A stretch of DNA of 64,000 nt. It comes from Symsagittifera roscoffensis. Taxonomy: Eukaryota > Xenacoelomorpha > Acoela > Convolutidae. Shown here one piece after another: positions 34,101 to 46,100 of this stretch. Position numbers and translations under genes: made by a program. How positions within the stretch are numbered: the first letter of the stretch is position 1; each line of letters starts with the position of its first letter. The stretch spans positions 7,341,209 through 7,405,208 of the forward strand of contig NC_087065.1 of NCBI RefSeq assembly GCF_963678635.1, written 5' to 3'. Below the pieces are notes generated by a model. It was not told where the DNA came from. It was given only the letters and a program-made list of their open reading frames with translations, and did no database searches.

Positions 34101-37100
34101 AAATTATTCCCAATCACCACACAGGAATAATAACCATTATAATAATTCTAATAATCGCCATAGAAGCAGTACACCTAAACATCAAAGGAATATAAATCAA
34201 GTACAATCTAATCCAGAAACAACATCAGACCCTCCAGGTATTGATGACACAGTAACTGATACGTTACAACTCAATCAAATAAACTGTACATCATCAGATT
34301 CAGAAAGTGATACTGAAAACACTCTTTCTATCAATATGATAAAAGTCGAAAATGACTATGAATCTGTCATATATGAACAACCCTTTCCATCACACATATA
34401 TGAAAATCAATCAGAATTTCTTCAAAATTATTACACTACACCCATAAATTCCACACCAACGACACAAGAAACAAATGAGATTAACACTACAAATCAAACC
34501 AATAAAAATACCAAAACAAAATGCTTGAATACAAACCTACATTCAACATAAGTAACTACACAGAGGACCAACAAAAATTTTTAACAATGTTTAATTTCCA
34601 ACATTCACAAATAACACAAGACGAATTCGAAAAATTAGCCAAACAGCTAATTAAATATTCATCAGTCTATGCAACATCAAAATTCGATGTTGGAAAAATC
34701 AGTTCATCACTACATCTCCCGTTAAAACCAGACGCAGTTTTCAAAAAACAGAGAGCAAGTAAAGTACCAATTCACTTACATGATAAAGTGAACAGATTAC
34801 TCGATATTTTAGAACAATACAACATTATATCACCAGTTAATAAAGAAGAACAACCAAAAGGCAACACATTTATCAACCCTGTTATCATTCTAGCTAAGGA
34901 GAATCATTGAAAATCGTTCTCGATGCTAGATACCTCAATTCACTTATAGATGAATCAAAATGTAATTGGCCCATTGAACCAATACAAGTTATTTTAACAA
35001 AAATAAACGGCAAATACTTTACAACCGCCGATATGAATAGTGCATACAATCAAATGTCACTAGATGAACAATCACGACGTTTAACACAATTTGTTATCGG
35101 AAACCAACAATATGAATTCAACCGCTTATTCTATGGAATATCCATAGGACCAGCAGCATTTTCAGCTTTTATGAGCAAAATTTTTAGACCACTGATACTC
35201 AAGAAAAACGCAATCACCTATTTAGACGATGTTTTTATGCAATCACAAACAAAAGACGAGATGTTCAATGTTTTAGAAAAATATCACCAAATACTTCAGA
35301 ACGAAAATCTGAAGGCCGCCCCCGATAAATCACACTTCTTTTTGACAAGAGTTAAATTCTTAGGACATAATATAGAAAGAAAAACAATCACTCCATTGAA
35401 ATCACGCATTGACGCTATTCAAAAACTTCAACCACCAACAAATAAAAAGAAAATCCAAGAATTTCTTGGAATGTTAAACTTTTTAAGTAAATATGTTTAT
35501 AAAATGCAATTATATCTACGACCATTTTATAACATCCTTAGACAACAAAATAATTTTGAATGGAACACAGAACATCAAACACGATTTGAAGAAGTAAAGA
35601 AACTTTTAACTGAACAAATTTCAAACACAATTCCAGATTCAAATCAACCATTTTATGCAATGTGCGATGCTTCGAACTTTGGCATCGGTGCAGCACTATT
35701 ACAATCACATAATGGTACAAATAAAATGAACCTCATATCAGCAAATTCTCGATTATTCACTCAAGCAGAGCTACGACTCTCAACTCTAATGAGAGAATGT
35801 ACAGCCATAATATATACACTGACAGAATATGAATTTCTGATACTTGGATCAAAACATCCAACAGTTCTATTCACAGACCATAAACCAATCATCTTTCTCT
35901 TTACACAAAAATCTAACCCAAACCACCGAGTTTACAGATTTCAACTAATTCTAATGAAATTTCCAAACTTACATATAGTTTGGACTGCAGGAAAAAATCT
36001 TGCATTACCAGACACCTTAAGTCGAAATACACCACCTGAATTACTTACACGAAAAACAACAGTTGAAATACCCAAAAACATAAAATTCTACCTTGCAGAA
36101 AACGAAACATCACCCCGATTGGAATGCAAATATGCAGTAAAAACTGATATTGAACAATCACAAATAAATAGTTTACAACATTTCCCACTTTATTTAGATT
36201 GTCAAAATAATCATTATGAAGTTGATTTACTTGGAACATCAACTTTCAAACCAATCCCATATTCTCAATGGATAAAAAATAACACCCAACAAAAACGAAC
36301 AAAACAACACCCGCCTAAGAAAGACCATTTTCCACTAATTGAAAAAGAAGATTTAACTGATAAAATAAATTTATCAGGACCACAAACAAATGATTCAAAA
36401 TACACAATAAATCAAGTTTTTGACCTTCACGACCCACTTGATACAATACCCTTATCTAAATTAGAAATCGAAAACATTTTTCTTCCCCCAACAGAAATAA
36501 TTACAATTTCAACACTGAAACAATATCAAAACCTTGACCCAGTAATTCGACAACTGAAATCATGGCACAAATATAAAACTAAACCTATCAAAGCAGATTC
36601 AACCATTTTAGGAAATAAAACACTCCTCCGATATTTTCGAAAATTCAATAATACAACAATTAACGAAAACACAGACCTTCTAGAATACAAATTAAATGAA
36701 TCTACAGTTCCATGTCTCCCTTTAAGTATGATTCTTATAGCTTTTAATATTTCACATACACAAAATATTAAAGGACACTCTGGATCAGAGAAAACATATT
36801 CAAATTTTATACAAAACTTTTATTTCCCAAATGCACCAATTTGGATAAAAGTACTATGCAATGACTGTATAGTATGTCAACTAAATAAACCTTACCCAAA
36901 TCAAAAACAAATAGCACAAAAACAAGATTTTAAAGGACAAAGTTTGTACTTTAACCATCGTATCTCATTTGATACTAAAGGACCAATTTCACCCTCATCC
37001 GAAGGAAACTCCTACATTATGGTAATTGTTGACGCATTTACACATTATGTAGCACTTAACCCAGTACCACATTGTAACGCTTATTATGCTTACACAACGC

Positions 37101-40100
37101 TTTATGAACACTGGATAGCAAAATTCGGACTACCAGAAATTTTAGTTACAGACAACGGTACAGAATTCATAAATAATGAAATCATCACACTATGTCATCT
37201 ATATAACATCAAACACAAACCACGTACATCTCACGCACCTTGGACAAACGGCTTAGTCGAAGGTATGAACCGTTCATTACAAGAATACCTCAGATGTATC
37301 ATCAATGGAAGTGATACAAGATATACCGAATGGTCAGCAGATGTAAAACTATTTCCCTTAGCATATAATTCACAAATTACGACAACTCTAGGAATGTCAC
37401 CACATGAAATGGTTTTTAACCAAAAGCCACGCAAACCAATAATGTTTACAGCAAACTCTCATAAAAACGCACAAGGTTATTGTCAACCAAATAAAGACTC
37501 AATTTGTTATAACCTACCATTACATACACACGATGAAGATCATTTTCATCACCCACAAATTCTTAAATTAGCCTCCGGTACACACACCGAATGGATTTTA
37601 AACAGAGATAAAAAACACAATGAAATTTATCAAAAAGTAACAAAAAAGTTGTTACAAAGGCAAAATATTAATGAACAAATAAATTCACGCTTTACACCAG
37701 CCTCCGATTTAAAAATTGGAACATTTGTTTTAATACCCAATTTTAATACTCAAAAAGGAATTTCAAAAAAGTTACAACCCCTTCGTAAAGGACCATACCA
37801 AATAATTGCAAAACCCACTGATGTCACATATAAAATCACCGACTCAGACAAAAAAGAAATCGTTCAACACCGAAATAACCTATTACCTTATTATCCAAAA
37901 GAATACGCACTTCGCGAACTAACTCAATTATATTCTTTTACAGGTTTAAAAGTTATTCAAAATGGCCCACATACGGAAAATACAACAAAGGAACAAAATG
38001 ATATTCACCTCGGAAATCAAAATACAAAATCAACTACCACAAAAAACAATACAAAAAATCTAGATCAAAATACATCTCAAAAAGAAAGAAAAAATAGAAA
38101 AATGACAGAACAAATAATACCCCAAGAACAAATCGACAAATCAGAACATAGAGAGTCTTCACGACTTAGAAATCAACCACGTAAAAATTATAAATTATTC
38201 ATCCCACAATCTAAAATATTAAAGAAAGTTGAATTTCAAAAACAACTTTAATTCTACATTTAATAATCTTTGCACCTCTGAAACATTTTACACTTTCATT
38301 TTTCAAAATAACATGCTGACAAACACGCAGCGATTCTAGTTCATAATTAGCCAATAGGATTCATCCAATCCGTCACCTTCTCTAACTCTAACACAAACCA
38401 ACTAGACGAACGATATTAAACCCCAGGCATATCTATAACTATAACTTTACGACCTCCAGGTCAAAAATAAGCAAACCACTCCAACTTGACAACTAAAATA
38501 AATATCACCATAATATCATAACCCTCCCTTATCTAATAAACCAAAGATCAACAATATTTCCCCAACTCAGCCCTCAAATACCCCCCAAACAAATATGTTA
38601 AATTAGCCTAAAGTAAAAGAACGACCATTTTAATTAGCCTAAAGTATAAAAATCTCAAAAATACCCCAGATCATTTGACAAATGAAAATAAAGACAAAGA
38701 AGACCTCCCGATCACCATAAAAATTGCCCCCAACAATTTTTCACAAAACTCAACCCACTTGTCAAAAAACCAATAAATAATCCGACCACACTTAAAAATT
38801 GCCTCAAACAACAAAAAATATTCGATCAAGAAGTCATTTTTTAAATGCTCTTCTATCAAACAGTCACAAAAATTATCACAAACCTCAAACAATTTTTTAC
38901 GATGCTTGAAACTTTCATAATATTTCTTTTTGATATCCTTGAATATTTTCTACACTATATTCGAACTATTTCTCCAACTTTCAAAAACCCTTGATTATAT
39001 CCACAGGTACGATTCATACAACTTGTCTAAATGATACGAACTATTTTCAGTAGAACTGATATTTTTCTACTATTTGTAATTTTCATAACATTTCTATCAT
39101 CCCTCATTTTGACCATATGCAAATGTATAAAGAAAGCAATCATCACATTCGCTCTAGCAACAATCCTCCTAATTCTTTTCTTAGAAGAATACTATAATAA
39201 ACATAAACTTTTTCACTAAAAGAATAGACCAAAAAACTATCAAAAATTGCTACCCAACAGTCATAAAATCAGTCTTCACCGACATCATCCCAAGATAATC
39301 CAACAACACCTTCAACTACCCAAAATCCTCAAACATCTACACGAATTTCCTTTCAAGATAACCCATACACTTTTGAAGAACGACACGCTCGTTTATCAGA
39401 ACCACTAGAACCAGCTCAACGACAAGCACCTCTAAGCGAACCAACATATAACTTATACCCGACACTACCACAAGAATTAAGTAGAATAAGAAACCCTAGT
39501 CAAAACCAAAATACAATCGAAATAAATAGACAAATTATACATCCTCGACGAAACAGAAATTTTCAAACTCCCCGAGTTCATTTTGATATACCTCAATCCC
39601 CATCACAAAACACTCCAGAAAACCCCATTGGTATATTACCAGAAACCCCTACGCTTCTTTCACAACGTAGCACCTCAAGCCTACCATCAGATTATTTAGG
39701 TTCAACACCAACATCTGAACAAATACGTGAAAATCCCTTTAACCCCCCAAACCAGGCATCACGACTACCATATTGGACAACACATTCATTTACACAAGGT
39801 GAACTAAATTTATTCAATGATCCAATAGATATTTCTACGGATACAACAACATCCTCATCACTACCAGAAACATTATCACTACCATCAACACCATCAATAA
39901 GCCAGATTTCACCACCACCTTTTAACTTAAATTTTCCAAATAATCTCGACGCCAGATATCGAGAACAATCATCAATAAATATTCCTTTATGACTAGATTG
40001 GAATACATTTACAGCACCTCCACCATTATTTGGACAACATCAAGAAAGTAACCGCCTTCATAACTGGGCACTTAATAGATTACAATATCGCCAAGATATT

Positions 40101-43100
40101 CACAACGATATCCGTGATCACAATATTCAAATACTCCAACAAAACAGTTTACAATTAAAGTTTGAAATCACAGTTAAGTTAAATAATATTACCCAACATC
40201 CCTACCCATTAAATCCACCTAACATAACAGCTCAATCACTACCACCACCGTTTATAACTACTGAAGTAATATAAAAATACGACAGATATACCAAAAACAC
40301 AATTGGCTACATTACATTTTATAATCCATACTCAGGATTATCATACACATGTATATTCTAAAATTATTAATTTTTCTCCAACTCCCTTTTCTAGTAATCT
40401 CAAATCAAAACATAAACCCTTCCCCTCGTACAGGACCACAAGATTTATTAGTAACACATTACGATTGTGAAGAAAATGAACAAAAAACACTACATAAATA
40501 TGCAATAAATCAAGTATCACAATGTGAAACAGAACCACAAGCTATAGAAACCACAGATGTAATAGCAACACTCTATTCAAAAGCCCGAGCAACAACAGTT
40601 ACAGGTTATAAATTCACAGCAACATTTTCCGAAAAGAAAGTACATTGTTCACAAGTCTCAAACGGAAACAAAAACCGACTTGACCATGAATCATTCTATC
40701 AAAGTAATATAGAACGTCTTTTACATCTCAATCCCGACGATTGTAAAAATGAATTACTTAGACTAAACATCACACAAAATAAAAACTCCCAAAGAAAGTT
40801 AGTTAATTTTCAAGTTTTTCCAGACTCTGTACATCAATCACAACTTGAAAGACACCAAGGACATATAAAACTAGACGAAAAATACCCATATAACGGCGCA
40901 CACGGACGATTAACCTATGACATGCACGATAAACACTGGATACCACACATTGGTATAAATGACCCATCAAACTGCAAAGCAGACACAAAAAATAAAGGAT
41001 ACCAAGAAATAATGTTTTTCGATTGGAAAATACAACTCGAAAAAATACAACTCACACGAGATTTATCAGACAACACAATGATCTATCAAGGAATTAGATT
41101 ACCTTGTAAAAACGACCAAGGTTATTGCGACCCTACAACAAGAACACAAGCAACAATTGTTTGGTTCCCCGAAGACACATGTGCAACATTTCAAGTAGCA
41201 AAAATACACGCTCGTATGATAAAATTTCACGAAAAATATTTTATACAATCAATACCATATGAACAAGTAAATCCATTACGAAAAATAAGTTCTAATTTCC
41301 GAAACATTCAAAATATAGAAAATAAATTAACACGTTTTCAAATATATCAAGAGACAGAACTTGCATGTAAATACAGAAACCCACTTCACAAAACACAATA
41401 CTCTGAAATATTAGTTGAATACGAAAATGGATTCGACATGACCACTGGAAAACTAAAAGTCGACCCATACGCCACAAGTCATCCTCCAAATGAAGGAACA
41501 TCATACATACCAGTTCATTTTCAAAAGAATACAGGTCAACCTGGTGGACATTTAAAGCCCCAGACGATCAAAGCACACGTTTACAAGAACTATCACTAAT
41601 GAATAGTACATATTTTGGTAATATCCACTATGATATTCACTTAGATATGAAACTAGACTACACGATTAGCCGAATTTTTCAAGAAATGTCACTCTCCGAA
41701 TTAAAAACACTACACCAACTATGTGAATTAGAAAGAACACAAATATTACAATCACTTGCACTAGCAGTATTAAAAATACCCTACGCAGGATATTTACTAT
41801 CAGGAAATAGATCAAATTTTTTAGACTATGAAGGAAACATCTTATGGTTTTATACTTGTACTAAAAAAGTATCACCACTATACGTTTTTGAAGACAAACG
41901 ATGCTATAAAAGAATCCGTATCTTATATAAGAACAAAGTACATTTCGTTGACACACTTTCACGAAGAACCTATTTCTGGGATACCGCAGTCCCATGTGGA
42001 TCAGAAAATAGCCACAACGTAGTACAACTAAACCCTGATGAAGATAAATATTACCTTCTCACCCCATATCCCACATTAATGCAATCACTCAAAAAATTTT
42101 CACCAGAAAGCATTCGCGCTATTGCTCGAAACCCAAATATAGACTTACAATCAATAGGAATATATTCAAAGTCAGATATTCAACATCACATTGGAACACA
42201 ACAATTCCAGGAATTATTAACACAAATGGACACTATACAAAGACAATCAATTGACCAAAACTTACGCAAACTTGCAGAAACCGCAGGATTTGCAGACATC
42301 TATACGCAAGACTATAGCGGATATTTTAAAGACATTAAAGATTATATATATCTAAACGGTGAAAAATACCGTCCCCAAGATATATCACCTATCAATATTT
42401 TTAGCTTTGTTACACTCAAGAATGAAATTCTTGATTTTCTAGGATGGCCCTATTACATCTTAGAAAAATTGACTATTTTATACGCAATGTTTAACTTTAT
42501 TGGATTTCTTTTCTCACTTTTAAAAGGAATCTACAACACATGTGCTATACACACACAAGTAAACAGACAAGCAAGTGTAGCACGCATACTATTTGCAGGA
42601 TTTTTTGGAATCTTTTCTACATCTATAAACAAAATTCTTTTAGACGCACAAATAAAAGAATATAACACAAAAATAGCAACAAGACAGAACACATACGACG
42701 AAGAACATAACAATGTAGACACAACACCAACAGAACCACAGTTACCACCCCTACCACATAACCATCCATTATCCCTAGTCCCACGTAATTTTCGAAATTT
42801 ACACACTATCAAAATTTTAGACCAACCATATCACAAAGTCCCATCCAACATATAATGCCGCACCACTCACAAGATGAAAATACTTATGAACAAATTATAG
42901 AACAACCCCATACCACCGCTTTTCAGTCTCAAAATAATAATTTTTTTAGCCCACGATGAGCCGACAACTTGGATCCCTACACCGATCAAATTCCCATCCA
43001 ACCAACCTCACCACTCCAATCCAAATAATACCACTTTTTGCTTTTCCGCCACCCGATTTCCCCACCAGTAATGTAACATCCGGCATGAATTCCGATACTA

Positions 43101-46100
43101 ATTCCCACATCTCAGTTTTATACTCCATCTCACAACTCAATAACCCGAATATTGAAACCCCCGATGAATTTGCCGACTCTGAACCATCTCCATCAAATAA
43201 TTTTCACACCAACTCCTCAAATTTTTCTCAACCCAATTTTCAACCCATACTACCAAATAACCCTGACCCAACCAATTTTAAACCCTCTTATGCTTCCCAA
43301 GTCACTCCAACATACTCCTCACTTCACTCAGACCAATCATCTCATTCTCCAGACACCCCCCGAATCTCCCCAGAACTAGATAATTTCATTACCCTACAAC
43401 AACAACCCTACCACCTTGACACCCCAACCATAAACCAAATCTCATCCACAATAGATTCATCCAACCCTCCTACCCCTACACCCTCTTCAATTTATACCGA
43501 ATCATTAGCACCATCATCCACAACTACTGAATCTTCACTTAGCACTAACAGAGCTTACCGCACTTTTAAAAGAAAGTTCCCCAACCATCCTTTCCCAGCG
43601 AAACCAGGAACAGCCCGTGAATATATCAACCATCCAAAACACACTAACACAAAAGAATTTTTAGCTATCACCTTACCCTCATTTCCACAATACACCTTAA
43701 ACACCCCTCACGACACTAACGAGACACGTAACTTTGTAGACGAATACGTTTTAATGCCTACCCTTCCTTGGACCTCATATTATCATTTTACTAATCCCCT
43801 TTGCTTACCTTTATCTAACACTCACATCGATATAGAACGAAATAAGGACATGCTATATCGACTCACTACACCACTAACACCTAGACAATTTACTTACATT
43901 GGATATAAAAAATCACTAAAAACACACACTGCACCCCGAGCAAATGAATATACACTAGAATATTACGATCATAACATCATCAGAGCTAACCAAGATCAAT
44001 TCTTAGACGACGATCGCTTCGCTAATCCACAAATTACCGAGAAATTTTTCATCAAGACACCATATATATTTACACTAAACATCTTCGATCGAAAGTTTGA
44101 TCACATTATTTCAGAAGCACTAACAGACACACAAGCATACGAAAGTTTTAAAGAACGCTTCCAACTATTTTCACTAACCTTTCATTTCCTTGCACCACAC
44201 GAAAGAGATTTACACTGCTCACACGATATTATGTTGCGCACTAAACAAACCCACACATATAGTTATTATCGCTTCATCCAAAATCACTTTGACCTACACA
44301 CACCCTCTAGACAACCACACCATCGTTTTCAATTCATTAATTCCAAATACACTTCACCATTTTTCCTAAATTTCACATATTGTATTAAAGACACTAACCT
44401 CCATGGTATTCTTCGTAATTATGATCCCATAACCCAAATGTACATCTTCTGTCCCATCACCAAGACCTTCAACGCCGAAGAATCCCGACCCTTCCTTATC
44501 CCGCACGAGTTTGTACAACCTATAGAAATCCCAATTTTAGAATTCATCCACAACACTAAATTCAATCACAAATTATATAATCTAATCCAAAACACACCTT
44601 ATGAGTTTGCAGTTGGCACTGAAGAACTAACCACTATCAAGGCACTTCAATTGCTTTGGCCACTGCTTCAGACTAAAAATATCATCCGCATCTTAGCTAA
44701 ACTACTAACAACTTCAGAACTAATTCACGACATCTTCCCCCACGGTTTTTTCCCCGACGACTAACAGGTAAGTATGAATTAAATGAATATTACTAACTAG
44801 TTAAAATATTAAAAACTCACCATTCTTTATCCATGTTTTCTTTAGATTTTTAGCCTTCATCCGACGATCACCTACAAAAACCACAAAAAACAAATAAAGA
44901 TCGCAAATTTCATCAAACAGATTTCAACAATTCTATTAATCTCTTACACTTATAAATTTATAAATTTAATACCAATACAGTAAATTCATTTCTAAAATTT
45001 CCCCACAAGCAGTAAATCTAATTATGATGAAAATTTGTAACTTAAAATTCCCCCATAACTAGCAGTAAATTTCCAAATTCTATGTAGTAAATTAATAAAA
45101 TGCAATTGCAGTACTAACCTTTTGATATTCTCATTCATTCGCACAGAAATTCTATCCACACTCGCACAGCTCGCCCACGAAGAATTGTTTCAAATAATGA
45201 ATTTCAGTTTCAAGTTTTCACACTCAACAACTCTAACATATAATAACATGTTTCAAACTTTCCTTTAACCCGGTTGGAAAGGAATCATATACTAAACAAA
45301 ACTAACCAACGCAGCTTACTAAATACCACAAATCATAGAATAACAGCATGACTAAGAAAAGGAAACCAACGGTACCCAAACCGGATTAACCCAGTTTAAA
45401 ACTGGATAATTTATTCTTTTGAAGACTATTATAAAGTCTAAGAAAGAAATAATAAAACACAAAAAAGTCGAAAGACAAACCCATACCACGAACAATTTGA
45501 TTTTTGAAAAAAGGACACAACCAACAAAACATAAGAAAAACCACAACAAACCCAACATAAAACGTTGTCACATAACAGGACTTCTCACAAAAACCGCATG
45601 CAATCATACTCCCACTCCTGGCCTAACCCACCAGGAAGGACGTCCTGAGCATGCTCTATAGCCGGCCTAACCCACCGTGCTACATCCACGCTTTGTGACC
45701 ACACTCCTATTTTTAATAAGAGCTACTCAAGGGTGAGTAACTCTTCAAAATAACTGAACTAAAACAAAAAGCTTTTGTGAAAACAACTAACTAAAATCAT
45801 AATTAAAAAATATTAAACTAATAAAAGTTTTATAAAATGTAAATTACATTATGCAATACATAGATCAGAATACAACACCAAGGACGAACATCCAAAGACA
45901 AAACGACCTCACTACACTCGAGAAAGAATGGCCAACTACAATCAATATGCCGCTCACAATCACAACTCAAAGGATTTAGAGTACGACTTGACTTCGCAGA
46001 AAAGGACTTCATTGAACTAGACCAATGACCACCTCGATGTTCAAGTATACGTACAGATCCGAGTAACCAGGCATCCCCTCCACGCACAATCTCCACGCCA

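Noticed and set aside
33839-34195. 118-codon ORF in another frame inside the Gag tail
   Set aside because: It is an Ile/Thr/His-rich shadow of the Asn/Arg/Ser-rich low-complexity region of Gag.
34501-34551. Canonical -1 slippery heptamer at the Gag-Pol overlap
   Set aside because: A-rich codons are present, but none in the Gag frame fits X XXY YYZ. Pol may instead start at its own ATG.
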